DNA from: Bacillus pinisoli
GTDB lineage: Bacteria; Bacillota; Bacilli; Bacillales; SA4
Direction of reading: 5' to 3'
Assembly: GCF_023036475.1 (NCBI RefSeq)
Contig: NZ_JAJQKI010000007.1
Location: 166,086 to 230,085 of the forward strand
Length of the DNA stretch: 64,000 nt
Shown: in pieces, positions 43,832 to 52,526 of the stretch
Layout of the letters: every line of letters starts with the position of its first letter
Position numbering within the stretch: position 1 is the stretch's first letter
The notes under the pieces: generated by a model
Told to the model about the DNA's origin: nothing
Databases searched by the model: none
Seen by the model: the letters and a program-made list of their open reading frames with translations, nothing else
Made by a program: the position numbers and the translations under genes

Positions 43832-44638
43832 TTATTTCTTGTGTGATAAATTTAACAAAGTGGGTACAGTCTCAAACTCTAATCCAAGATTTCTTATTTC
43901 AGGTATTATTTGACGTAGAGACTCAATAGTATTGGTACGATCCCCATCCCACTCTGCACCATCATGCATTAAGATGACTGCGCCTGGATGGATATTTGAA
44001 ATAACATTATAGGTAATCTGTTCAGGAGCTCCTTCTTGCCAATCCAGCGAATCAACAGACCATCCTACTATGGAGTAATTTAATATTTTAAGTTTCTCTA
44101 CTAATTCATTATAAAGGAAACCATAGGGTGCACGGAAAAGTTTGGTTCGATAACCAATTTGTTTGGACAACTCATCTTCTGTGTTTATTACTTCTCTTTC
44201 TAAAGTAACAAGATTCCCTTCTTTGACAAGGTTTGGATGCCAGTAGGTATGATTACCAATAATATGGCCTTCGTTTAACATTCTTTGTACAAGATTTGGA
44301 TATGCTTTTGCACGTGAGCCCATTAAAAAAAAAGTAGCCTTGACATTATATTCTTTTAAAACATCAAGTATTTGAGGAGTGAATCTTGGATCCGGCCCAT
44401 CATCAAATGTAAGTGCAACTTTATTTTCAGTTTGAGGTCCTTTTAGTACAATAGTGTCAGGATATCTCTTTTGAAGGACCACATTAGAAACAGGATTACG
44501 TACCCTCTCAGTTTCCGCACCACCTTTTAGAGGAGGAAGATTAATATTAGGTTGAGCATTAACACTTTGTATACACGGAAGGAACAACAGCATGATAAAT
44601 GAGAGTAAGTATAATATTTTACATTTTCCACCTTTCAT
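43832..44638 (-). CDS. Secreted polysaccharide deacetylase (NodB domain)
   Basis: A 268-residue carbohydrate esterase family 4 protein with an N-terminal signal peptide (LLSFIMLLFLPCIQSVNA). Motif 1 TFDDGPDPRFTP (about residue 77; second Asp binds metal), motif 2 HTYWHPNL (metal His pair), motif 3 RAPYG, motif 4 SVDSLDW and motif 5 ILMHDG are all present, so it should be an active metal-dependent deacetylase of wall GlcNAc/MurNAc or a secreted glycan. GGAGGATAGG precedes the ATG. Single gene. Confidence 0.88.
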   Translation of the reverse strand: MKGGKCKILYLLSFIMLLFLPCIQSVNAQPNINLPPLKGGAETERVRNPVSNVVLQKRYPDTIVLKGPQTENKVALTFDDGPDPRFTPQILDVLKEYNVKATFFLMGSRAKAYPNLVQRMLNEGHIIGNHTYWHPNLVKEGNLVTLEREVINTEDELSKQIGYRTKLFRAPYGFLYNELVEKLKILNYSIVGWSVDSLDWQEGAPEQITYNVISNIHPGAVILMHDGAEWDGDRTNTIESLRQIIPEIRNLGLEFETVPTLLNLSHKK

Positions 44639-44991
44639 TTCCCTATCCTCCTAAGAAATATTTTTTTGTTAGTTTTCATAAAAATCATGCCTTTATACTT
44701 ATTCCAACTAAAAAACCACACGATTCTTCAAGTGGTCAAATTAAAATTAGATAGTACATTTAAATATTTGGTACGTTTTGGACGACCATTTCCCATTCCA
44801 TATCCACATTATTCAATCTGAAAATACATGAGCTTATAAGATCTAATTTTTTGTAATATTTTTTGCACCAAATTCCATATGTTCATTTTTTCTCAACTAA
44901 CATAAACTGTTCAACGAAAATAATTAAATCTTTGCAAAAACTTTGAAATAAATTAATCTGTCCTAAACATAATAAGTATATGATGGGTTGA
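44639..44991. other. Gene-free interval upstream of the deacetylase
   Basis: About 350 bp of AT-rich DNA between divergent genes. A small hairpin with ACCAC/GTGGT arms lies near 44711-44737. It should contain both promoters. No convincing small gene or RNA is seen. Confidence 0.4.
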
Positions 44992-45285
44992 ATGGCAGTT
45001 CGAAAAGTTGAGGTGATTTTTATTCATATTCAAGGAAGTATTATCTCAGGAGAATTTGATGAGAAAAGTAATGAATTTTACATACAACAAGTCAAAGGGT
45101 TTGAAACAGGTTCTGTACTAACAAAAAACCAGTTTAGTAAACTCTACCATTATTTAAAGGCCCATGAAAATCAACGGGATGGGCAGATTATCACTCTTTA
45201 TGATCAAATGCCTGTCTTACTTTCGCAACTCCAAATCAAACAATTACTTCACGACTTAAAGAAATTAGAAATGATGTATGAATAA
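44992..45285 (+). CDS. Small hypothetical protein, 97 aa
   Basis: A 97-residue soluble protein (MAVRKVEVIFIHIQGSI at the start, then LSQLQIKQLLHDLKKLE near the end) with no recognised motif. The N-terminal half looks like beta strands and the C-terminal half is helical. The ATG at 44992 has only a weak upstream site (GGGTTGA); a better GAGGTGAT lies inside the frame but is not followed by a standard start, so the true start is uncertain. A strong terminator follows directly, which supports expression. Confidence 0.55.
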   Translation: MAVRKVEVIFIHIQGSIISGEFDEKSNEFYIQQVKGFETGSVLTKNQFSKLYHYLKAHENQRDGQIITLYDQMPVLLSQLQIKQLLHDLKKLEMMYE

Positions 45286-45290
45286 CATCT

Positions 45291-45320
45291 GAGACAGGAC
45301 ATCGTTACTGTCTCTTTTTG
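45291..45320 (+). terminator. Terminator of the 97-aa gene
   Basis: GAGACAG-GACATCGTTA-CTGTCTC followed by TTTTTG. Confidence 0.8.
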
Positions 45321-45492
45321 TTCTGAATGAAAGAAATATTTTGGGTGTGACCTATTAAACTAATGTATTAAATTATAGAATATTAGTTAAATAGAATTCT
45401 CAACTAAATAAAACTCTGTTAGTATGAAAAAAATTTATTGGCAGAAGAATTAGTCTACAAATTGTATATTTCATAAGAAAGGAATTAAAAAG

Positions 45493-46731
45493 ATGAGCGT
45501 TGTTTCAACAAAACAAAATATTAATATACAAGCCGGTGAAAAATCTAAAACTACCTATAGCATTCTATTTATCTTAAGCTTGGGACACCTTTTGAATGAC
45601 ACCCTTCAATCTGTCGTACCCGCTATGTTTCCTATTTTAGAGAAGTCGATGGGCCTTTCCTTTACTCAACTTGGCTTCATCGCCTTTTCATTAAATATTG
45701 TATCTTCTGTCATGCAGCCTGCCGTTGGTTGGTACACTGATAAACGCCCCTTTCCGTATGCTCTTCCACTAGGCTTAGCTTGTAGTATGGTTGGGATATT
45801 TGGACTTGCATTAGCACCGAATTTTTGGATGATTTTAATTAGTGTTATGATTATTGGCTTTGGTTCCGCTGTTTTTCACCCAGAAGGTTCTAGAGTCACT
45901 CATATGGCAGCAGGAAACAAAAGAGGCTTGGCTCAATCGATCTATCAAGTTGGTGGTAATTCAGGTCAGGCGTTAGCACAAATTATTACAGCACTAATTC
46001 TCGTTCCACTTGGACAATTTGGTGCAATATGGTTTACTTTTGTTGCAGCACTTGCGGTAATCCTCCTTCTTTTCATATCAAGGTGGTATGCAGAACGTTT
46101 ACAGATTCATTCTAAAATAGCAAACACCTCTCAAAAAAAGGAAAAGAAGCCTACTGTTACAAAGGCCATTAAGTTAGCTCTATTAATATTGATTCTCCTT
46201 GTCTTTGCTCGTTCATGGTATGGCAGTGCTATATCTAATTTCTATACTTTTTATGTTATGGATACTTATGGAAAAACTATTGCTGAATCCCAAATTTATA
46301 TATTTGTATTTTTACTGTTTGGTGCTATCGGAACTTTCTTTGGTGGTCCGCTAGCTGACCGTTTTGGTAGAAGAACAATGATTTTAATCTCATTACTTGG
46401 TATGGGGCCACTTGCTATCGTATTACCTTTTGTGGGACCAATTTTAGCGTTCATATTACTTGCAATCATCGGATTAATCTTATTGTCGAGTTTCTCCGTC
46501 ACAGTTGTATATGCTCAGGAATTATTACCAGGTAAGATTGGAACAATGTCTGGTTTAATCGTCGGTCTTGCTTTTGGCATGGGGGCAATTGGTTCAGTTG
46601 CACTGGGAGCTTTCATAGATATATTTGGTCTTACTTCTACTATGGTAACCATCTCCTTTCTTCCTTTACTCGGATTACTAGGTTTCTTATTACCAAAAGA
46701 CGAAGAGCTAAAGAAATGGAATCAACAATAA
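45493..46731 (+). CDS. MFS exporter of the fosmidomycin-resistance (Fsr) family
   Basis: A 412-residue, 12-helix major facilitator. The start LSLGHLLNDTLQSVVPAMFP and SSVMQPAVGWYTDKRP match Fsr proteins, and the central FGGPLADRFGRR is the MFS motif A copy. Such pumps expel fosmidomycin or related compounds; the natural substrate here is unknown. AAAGGAA precedes the ATG. It converges on a second MFS gene with a shared terminator. Confidence 0.85.
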   Translation: MSVVSTKQNINIQAGEKSKTTYSILFILSLGHLLNDTLQSVVPAMFPILEKSMGLSFTQLGFIAFSLNIVSSVMQPAVGWYTDKRPFPYALPLGLACSMVGIFGLALAPNFWMILISVMIIGFGSAVFHPEGSRVTHMAAGNKRGLAQSIYQVGGNSGQALAQIITALILVPLGQFGAIWFTFVAALAVILLLFISRWYAERLQIHSKIANTSQKKEKKPTVTKAIKLALLILILLVFARSWYGSAISNFYTFYVMDTYGKTIAESQIYIFVFLLFGAIGTFFGGPLADRFGRRTMILISLLGMGPLAIVLPFVGPILAFILLAIIGLILLSSFSVTVVYAQELLPGKIGTMSGLIVGLAFGMGAIGSVALGAFIDIFGLTSTMVTISFLPLLGLLGFLLPKDEELKKWNQQ

Positions 46732-46737
46732 CAAATT

Positions 46738-46768
46738 AAAACACCTCCCCTGTTCAGGAGGTGTTTTT
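46738..46768. terminator. Terminator shared by two convergent MFS genes
   Basis: AAAACACCTCC-CCTGTTCA-GGAGGTGTTTTT, with A and T tracts on each side. Confidence 0.85.
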
Positions 46769-46779
46769 CAGTCTTAATG

Positions 46780-48006
46780 CTAAATACTTGGTTGTTCAGC
46801 ACTTTCTATAACTATATCTTTCTCCACTTTTCTAATTGGTAGTAATGTTCCAATTAGAACAATAATTGCAGAACCAATCAATACATTATTGTATCCAGAA
46901 ATAGCAACAATAGATATAGCACCAAAAACGACTAAATCTAGGACTGAGTCTATGATTGACAATAATGAAAGTGTAGTTGCCCTAACATTGGATGGTATTA
47001 AATCGTTACTTAATTGCGAATAAATAGGATAACGTACCGCTTTTACAAAACGTAATAATAAAAACGCCCCTAAAATTACTAGTAGAGAATGTGAGACAAG
47101 AGCTGAAAGTAGTAAACCAACTACTGCTAATGCTCCTGTAATATTCATTAGAAGTATCCTAGAAAATGTTCTAGTCAACCATCCGATAGAATTAGAGGCA
47201 ACATAACCGATTAAGGAAGCAATAGCATACATGATCCCTATTAAATAAACAGGTAAACCGGCTTCAAGCATGAGAGGTTGGTCAAAATATTCATAGACAA
47301 CTCCTGCTGGAATAAACACTAAAGACACGTTTAGAAACATCATTAATAATTGTGGCGCGTCTTTTATCACTTTCATGCCACTTTTTACTTGAGTAAAAGG
47401 ATTCTCGCGATACGAAGTCAGCTGTGTTGGCTGTTTAACTTTTAATACGAGGAATAATTCAACCAAGTAAAATAGAAGCCCCATAATGATTAGCAAAATA
47501 AATTGTTCGTTTTGAAGATCCTTTGCGAAGTAAGCTCCAAATAGAACAGCAAATATCATTGAAATAAAACCTGCGGCTTGTATATGACCCATTGCTTGGT
47601 CCATTTGGTTTTCATGACCACTCTCCTTTAATGAATCGTAGATGAGTGCTTCATCTGCTCCCGAAAAGAAAGTAACAGATAGTCCATTTACAAAACTATA
47701 CAGAAAGAACATCCATGGTTCATAGGCGAACAGCAAAATAACCAAACTAATCATCTTTAATATTGTCCCTGTTAAAAAAGACACTTTCGCCCCAAAACGA
47801 TCCGCAAAGATACCTGTTGGAACTTCTCCAATAAGTACTGCTCCACTCCAAAACATTAACACAATTAAAATTTGAGAAGCTGTTAAACCTCTTTCTGTAT
47901 AAAAGAGTGTTAAAACAGGTGCTAAAAAACTAATTGCCCCAAAAAAATGAATCCAGTACATAATTCCAATATTATGACCTGCTAGTGTACCTTTTAATTG
48001 CTTCAT
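46780..48006 (-). CDS. MFS transporter
   Basis: A 408-residue, 12-helix permease. GEVPTGIFADRFGAK near residue 60 is MFS motif A, and FFSGADEALIYDSL near residue 110 is typical of a group of Bacillus multidrug-like MFS proteins. The substrate is unknown. TTAGGAG precedes the ATG. The promoter region shared with the divergent acetyltransferase gene holds an inverted repeat that may be an operator. A decayed relative lies at 38360-38596. Confidence 0.83.
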   Translation of the reverse strand: MKQLKGTLAGHNIGIMYWIHFFGAISFLAPVLTLFYTERGLTASQILIVLMFWSGAVLIGEVPTGIFADRFGAKVSFLTGTILKMISLVILLFAYEPWMFFLYSFVNGLSVTFFSGADEALIYDSLKESGHENQMDQAMGHIQAAGFISMIFAVLFGAYFAKDLQNEQFILLIIMGLLFYLVELFLVLKVKQPTQLTSYRENPFTQVKSGMKVIKDAPQLLMMFLNVSLVFIPAGVVYEYFDQPLMLEAGLPVYLIGIMYAIASLIGYVASNSIGWLTRTFSRILLMNITGALAVVGLLLSALVSHSLLVILGAFLLLRFVKAVRYPIYSQLSNDLIPSNVRATTLSLLSIIDSVLDLVVFGAISIVAISGYNNVLIGSAIIVLIGTLLPIRKVEKDIVIESAEQPSI

Positions 48007-48052
48007 GCAGTAGTCTCCTAAACTAAGTAAAATGTAAAATATTGATATATTT

Positions 48053-48087
48053 ATAATCTACTACATTGTAAAATAAAGGTAGATTAT
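48053..48087. promoter_or_regulatory. Candidate operator inverted repeat between divergent genes
   Basis: ATAATCTAC (48053-48061) and GTAGATTAT (48079-48087) are perfect 9-bp inverted arms separated by 17 bp, centred in the region between the MFS gene and the acetyltransferase gene. No regulator gene is adjacent. Confidence 0.35.
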
Positions 48088-48163
48088 TGGGAAGTATTAA
48101 TGTATATGAAAAGAAGAATTTTTATTCATAATGAGGTAATTTTACTTCAAAAGGAGAATAAAC

Positions 48164-48607
48164 ATGAAAATCCAAACAAATCGATTAACAATTGTGTCTT
48201 GTACACAAGAAATAGTAACAACTGCTTTGAAAAATGATTATCAAGTCGGTCCTCATATTAGTTCCTATCTAGAACAGCTAAAAAAAGACCCCACTCTTTT
48301 AGGATGGGGGCCTTGGTTTGTAATGTATAACGAACAATTTATTGGAGATATCGGTTTTAAAGGCAAACCAAATCAAGAAAATACAGTTGAAGTGGGATAT
48401 GGGATTATTCCTATTGCTCAAGGAAAAGGATATGCGACAGAAGCAGTAGGAGAATTAATAAGGTGGTCTTTTACTACAGGTAAAGTGGATAAGATTATTG
48501 CGGAGTGTTTGGTTACAAACGTTCCTTCCATTCGAGTACTTGATAAACTAGGAATGAAGCAAACCTATCAGAATCTTGATATGCTATTTTGGGAACTACA
48601 GAGATAA
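48164..48607 (+). CDS. GNAT-family N-acetyltransferase (RimJ/RimL type)
   Basis: A 147-residue acetyltransferase. VEVGYGIIPIAQGKGYATEA (about residues 86-105) is the strand-4/pyrophosphate-loop motif of RimJ/RimL-like enzymes, and VPSIRVLDKLGMKQTY is the second signature. AAAAGGAG precedes the ATG. The acceptor is unknown; it is divergent from an MFS gene, and a shared resistance role would be speculative. Confidence 0.83.
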   Translation: MKIQTNRLTIVSCTQEIVTTALKNDYQVGPHISSYLEQLKKDPTLLGWGPWFVMYNEQFIGDIGFKGKPNQENTVEVGYGIIPIAQGKGYATEAVGELIRWSFTTGKVDKIIAECLVTNVPSIRVLDKLGMKQTYQNLDMLFWELQR

Positions 48608-48622
48608 TATATCAACCAGAAG

Positions 48623-48656
48623 ACACTACGGCTTCACGAAAGCTAATAGTGTTTTT
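48623..48656 (+). terminator. Terminator of the acetyltransferase gene
   Basis: ACACTA and TAGTGT arms with an inner AGCTT-like pairing, followed by TTTTA. Confidence 0.6.
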
Positions 48657-48673
48657 ATGTGGGATTTATTTTT

Positions 48674-48853
48674 TTAATTATTTTTATAATGGTCTATAAC
48701 ATTATTAATATCTCGGTAAAATTGCACTTCACCTTCTTCTTGAGCTCCTTTTAACTCGTGATCAAGAGACCTTTTTAATTTTTTCCTCTTCACATCACTA
48801 ATTAGAGCTATTATTAATACGAGTAGTAAAGGTACACCGATAAAATAATACAT
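48674..48853 (-). CDS. Small single-pass membrane protein, 59 aa
   Basis: A 59-residue protein: one N-terminal helix (YYFIGVPLLLVLIIALI), then a basic stretch (KRKKLKR) and an acidic/polar soluble tail ending YKNN. Positive-inside rules would put the tail in the cytoplasm. The frame extends upstream, but GAGGG is spaced only for the ATG at 48853. No family recognised. Confidence 0.55.
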   Translation of the reverse strand: MYYFIGVPLLLVLIIALISDVKRKKLKRSLDHELKGAQEEGEVQFYRDINNVIDHYKNN

Positions 48854-48970
48854 AACATCCCTCATCTCGCATTTATTTGAGCAGTTGTAAACTTTATACG
48901 ATTTATTGACCACTAGGTTTCGTTTTTCTTCAATTCTACTATGTAGTTGTTTTTAACATATTAAAAAGTA

Positions 48971-49012
48971 AAAAAGAACCTTTTACCAATAGATGGATTA
49001 AAGGTTCTTTTT
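48971..49012 (-). terminator. Terminator of mqo
   Basis: AAAAAGAACCTTTTA...TAAAGGTTCTTTTT; the stem ends in an A/T tract on the minus-strand exit side. Confidence 0.8.
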
Positions 49013-49028
49013 GAGCAAATTACTAAAA

Positions 49029-50531
49029 TCAACAATGCACAGGATTTTTTTCATAGAGCTCGAGTGCTTGCCCAGTTTGAGCATGAATTTCGTTTAATAG
49101 TTCAGGATTATCCATTAATGACAGTCCATAAGAAGGAATCATTTCTTTAATCTTTGGTTCCCATTCACTAATTTGTTCAGGAAAACACTTTGAGATGACG
49201 TCAAGCATTACATGTACAGCAGTCGAGGCACCAGGAGATGCTCCAAGTAATGCTGCAATTGACCCATCTTCAGCAGTAATAACTTCTGTCCCAAATTGAA
49301 GTGTCCCTTTTCCACCGGACTCTGTATCTTTAATAACTTGGACTCGTTGCCCCGCTACTACTAAATCCCAATCTTCACTTTTAGCGTTTGGTATAAAGTC
49401 GCGTAATTCCTCCATACGCTGTTCTTTTGATAACATCACTTGCTCAATCAAGTATTTTGTAAGTGAAAGGTTTTTTGCGCCCGCGGCTAACATAGTTAGA
49501 AGATTATCTGGTTTTACAGAAGTAACTAAGTCAAAAATGGAGCCATTTTTCAAAAATTTAGGTGTAAAACCAGCAAATGGTCCAAATAGTAATGATTTCT
49601 TATTGTCAATATATCTCGTGTCAAGATGTGGAACAGACATAGGTGGTGCGCCGACCTTTGCTTTCCCGTAGACTTTTGCATGGTGCTTTTCAATTACATC
49701 AGGATTATTACACACCATAAATAAACCACTCACCGGAAATCCTCCAATACGTTTCCCTTCTGGAATACCGGATTTTTGTAGAAGGTGTATACTTCCTCCT
49801 CCTCCACCTATAAAGACAAATTTAGCAGTATGGTTTTCTACAGTCCCACTATCATGGTTCTGCACTTTTAGTTGCCAATAGCCGTCGCTAGTACGTTTTA
49901 AATCTTGAACACTATGTTTGTAGTTAATCTCTACATCTTTACTCTTTAAATGTTCAAGCATGTTACGTGTTAAAGCACCAAAATTGACATCAGTTCCAGT
50001 GTCGATTTTGGTTGCAGCGATGGGTTCATTCAGATCACGGTCTTGCATAATAACGGGAATCCATTCCTTTAACACTTCCGGATTCTCTGTATATTCCATT
50101 CCTTTAAACAAAGGGTTGTTTGAAAGCGCTTCATATCGTTTTTTTAAGAAAGCAACATTTTGTTCACCTTGTACAAGACTCATATGAGGCAATGGCTTGA
50201 TAAAGCCCTGTGGATTAGGTATGAGCTTGCGATTGACAAGATGAGACCAAAACTGCATTGAAATCTGGAATTGTTCATTGATAGATATTGCTTTACTTAT
50301 ATCAATAGTACCATCCGGCTTTTCAACCGTGTAATTTAGCTCGCATAGTGCTGCATGCCCAGTTCCTGCATTATTCCATTCATTGGAACTTTCCTCTCCT
50401 GCATTCTCGAGCTTTTCAAAAACTGTAATTTTCCATTCCGGAACTAATTCTTTTAAGAGTGTTCCTAATGTTGCACTCATTATTCCGGCGCCAATTAAAA
50501 TGACGTCTGTTCTAGTTTCTCTGTTGCTCAT
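49029..50531 (-). CDS. mqo: Malate:quinone oxidoreductase
   Basis: A 500-residue FAD-dependent peripheral membrane enzyme that oxidises malate to oxaloacetate and passes electrons to the quinone pool. [17 protein letters not shown] at the N-terminus is the FAD dinucleotide fold. [33 protein letters not shown], and [18 protein letters not shown] near the end are MQO-specific blocks. An upstream in-frame ATG at 50624 is not preceded by a ribosome site; AAAAGGTTGG is spaced for 50531, and the protein then starts as family members do. It bypasses NAD-malate dehydrogenase in the citric acid cycle, as odhAB next door also serves that cycle. Confidence 0.92.
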   Translation of the reverse strand: MSNRETRTDVILIGAGIMSATLGTLLKELVPEWKITVFEKLENAGEESSNEWNNAGTGHAALCELNYTVEKPDGTIDISKAISINEQFQISMQFWSHLVNRKLIPNPQGFIKPLPHMSLVQGEQNVAFLKKRYEALSNNPLFKGMEYTENPEVLKEWIPVIMQDRDLNEPIAATKIDTGTDVNFGALTRNMLEHLKSKDVEINYKHSVQDLKRTSDGYWQLKVQNHDSGTVENHTAKFVFIGGGGGSIHLLQKSGIPEGKRIGGFPVSGLFMVCNNPDVIEKHHAKVYGKAKVGAPPMSVPHLDTRYIDNKKSLLFGPFAGFTPKFLKNGSIFDLVTSVKPDNLLTMLAAGAKNLSLTKYLIEQVMLSKEQRMEELRDFIPNAKSEDWDLVVAGQRVQVIKDTESGGKGTLQFGTEVITAEDGSIAALLGASPGASTAVHVMLDVISKCFPEQISEWEPKIKEMIPSYGLSLMDNPELLNEIHAQTGQALELYEKNPVHC

Positions 50532-50809
50532 TTTTACCAACCTTTTCCCCTGAGATTTGTAGTAAGGATGTGTCGCTCCCATCTCATTATTCTGCTGAAA
50601 TAGAAAAGCAACCGTTTTACACACACACTTTATTCTATTTTAATAATAACATATTGAAGTAAATTACGTTTAATTATAGATTAATATAACTAGAGCAATA
50701 GTACAATAACTTGAGTAAAAATATCGAACAAATATGAATTATTTTCTTTATTTCTCAGAACTTTTTATAATCCTACTATAGTTTAGCTACAAGGAGCTTT
50801 CATCTTATT

Positions 50810-50974
50810 TCACTTCTTTTTATCTTCTAAGACTGTTACGATTTTAGCGTCAGCACCGTATTCAATTCTTATTGTTTTTCTTGCCTCCACAGGAGTCCTA
50901 GCTGTAACAATTTTAACATGTTTTTCACCGTTTACTTCCATTTCTACAGTAAAACACCTTGTTCCACATCTCAT
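50810..50974 (-). CDS. Small basic protein, 54 aa, hypothetical
   Basis: A 54-codon gene (MRCGTRCFTVEMEVNGEKHV at the start, ending DKKK) with AAGGAGAG seven bases before the ATG. Two Cys near the N-terminus could bind metal or form a disulfide. TPVEARKTIRIEYG suggests an alpha/beta mini-fold. No membrane segment. I do not recognise the family. The good ribosome site and codon pattern support it as real. Confidence 0.6.
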   Translation of the reverse strand: MRCGTRCFTVEMEVNGEKHVKIVTARTPVEARKTIRIEYGADAKIVTVLEDKKK

Positions 50975-51225
50975 TTAAGTCTCTCCTTATGGTGTATTTC
51001 ATGAATTGTTTTTTCCTTTTATTTTATTCCATCAATAGTAATGAGGTGATTATAAAACATCTTACTTATTATATTCAAATTTTACTTTAAGTACAGAATA
51101 GGAACTCTAGAAAGTTGATAACATGAGTAACTCTTAGAACTATTGTTATATTTAATCGATTTAAATATAGCTGTTTTTTAATTGTTAGTGTAAGTTAGTT
51201 ATAAATTTCTGTTTAATCCCAAGTA

Positions 51226-51265
51226 AAAAATGTAGAGAAGGTGAAATACCTTCTCTACATTTTTA
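51226..51265 (-). terminator. Terminator of the odhA-odhB operon
   Basis: AAAAATGTAGAGAAGG...CCTTCTCTACATTTTT, a 16-bp stem immediately after the odhB stop. The gene-free gap upstream of it (50975-51225) shows nothing else. Confidence 0.85.
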
Positions 51266-51266
51266 A

Positions 51267-52526
51267 TTATCCCTCTAATAATAAATCCTCTGGATCTTCT
51301 AATAGTTGCTTTACTCTTACTAAAAATTGAACGGCATCTTTTCCATCAATAATTCGATGATCGTAGGACAATGCGAGATGCATCATGGGTCTTACTTCCA
51401 CCGTGTCATTTTCTTCATCAATGACTACCGGACGTTTTTGGATCTTATGCATACCCAAAATCCCTACTTGAGGTGTATTTAATATAGGTGTTGAGTTTAA
51501 CGAACCGAATATTCCACCGTTTGTTATGGTGAAGGTACCACCAGTTAAGTCTGACAATCCAAGTGTGTTGTTTCTCGCCTTTTCAGAAAGCCTTCCTATT
51601 TCTCTTTCAATTCCTGCAAAACTCAAACGGTCAGCATCACGTACAACCGGAACAACTAAGCCGTCATCTGTAGAGACTGCAATTCCAATATCATAAAATC
51701 TTTTAAGAAGTATTTCATCGCCCTGGATTTCAGCATTGACTAATGGAAATTCCTTTAAAGCTCCAATTACTGCTTTTGTAAAGAAAGACATGAATCCTAA
51801 CTTCACATTATGCTTCTTTAAAAAAGCATCCTTCCTACGATTACGTAATTGTAACACAGCTGTCATATCGACTTCATTAAAGGTTGTAAGCATTGCCGCT
51901 GTCTGCTGAGCTTCAACCAAGCGCTTTGCAATTGTTTGACGTCGTCTCGACATTTTTATACGTTCGATCCGATCATCCTGCTGTTTAATGGATTTCTCTT
52001 GCGGAGATGCTTTCACTACATCTTTCTTCATAGATAAATCTCTTTTATAGGCGTCAACATCTTCAGGACGAATTCTCCCAAGTGGATCTTGATATGGGAT
52101 CTCATTTAAATCAATCCCTAGTTCACGTGCCTTTTTCCGTGCGGCAGGAGAAGCAATAGGTTTTCGTTCTTTGCCTTTTTCTATCGACGCCTCTTTTTGC
52201 GCACTCTCTTTCTTTTCCTCTACAGGATTACTTTTATTTTCAACTGGTTTTTCATCACTTACTTCAGAAGAACCCTTTGATGTACCTTTACCTTCTTCAT
52301 CTAATCTTGCAATTACCTGACCAACTTCGACAGAATCTCCTGGTTGAAAGAGTAATTCCGTAATGGTGCCGCTATCTTCACTATTTATTTCCACGTTCAC
52401 TTTATCAGTCTCAAGCTCAGCGATAGCTTGACCTTTTTCTATATAGTCCCCTTCTTTTTTTAGCCATTCTGCAATCGTACCTTCTGTCAGGGATTCAGCT
52501 AGTTCTGGTACTTTAATTTCCTTCAT
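51267..52526 (-). CDS. odhB: 2-oxoglutarate dehydrogenase E2 (dihydrolipoamide succinyltransferase)
   Basis: A 419-residue E2 subunit. The lipoyl domain (residues 1-75) has the lipoylated Lys in [12 protein letters not shown] Ser/Lys/Glu-rich linker follows. The E1/E3-binding domain is at about 120-160 ([15 protein letters not shown]). The catalytic acyltransferase domain is at about 195-419, with the active-site His/Asp in [15 protein letters not shown]. It transfers the succinyl group to CoA in the citric acid cycle. AAGGGGGAGC fixes the ATG at 52526, 14 bp inside the end of odhA, so the two genes are translationally coupled. Confidence 0.94.
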   Translation of the reverse strand: MKEIKVPELAESLTEGTIAEWLKKEGDYIEKGQAIAELETDKVNVEINSEDSGTITELLFQPGDSVEVGQVIARLDEEGKGTSKGSSEVSDEKPVENKSNPVEEKKESAQKEASIEKGKERKPIASPAARKKARELGIDLNEIPYQDPLGRIRPEDVDAYKRDLSMKKDVVKASPQEKSIKQQDDRIERIKMSRRRQTIAKRLVEAQQTAAMLTTFNEVDMTAVLQLRNRRKDAFLKKHNVKLGFMSFFTKAVIGALKEFPLVNAEIQGDEILLKRFYDIGIAVSTDDGLVVPVVRDADRLSFAGIEREIGRLSEKARNNTLGLSDLTGGTFTITNGGIFGSLNSTPILNTPQVGILGMHKIQKRPVVIDEENDTVEVRPMMHLALSYDHRIIDGKDAVQFLVRVKQLLEDPEDLLLEG

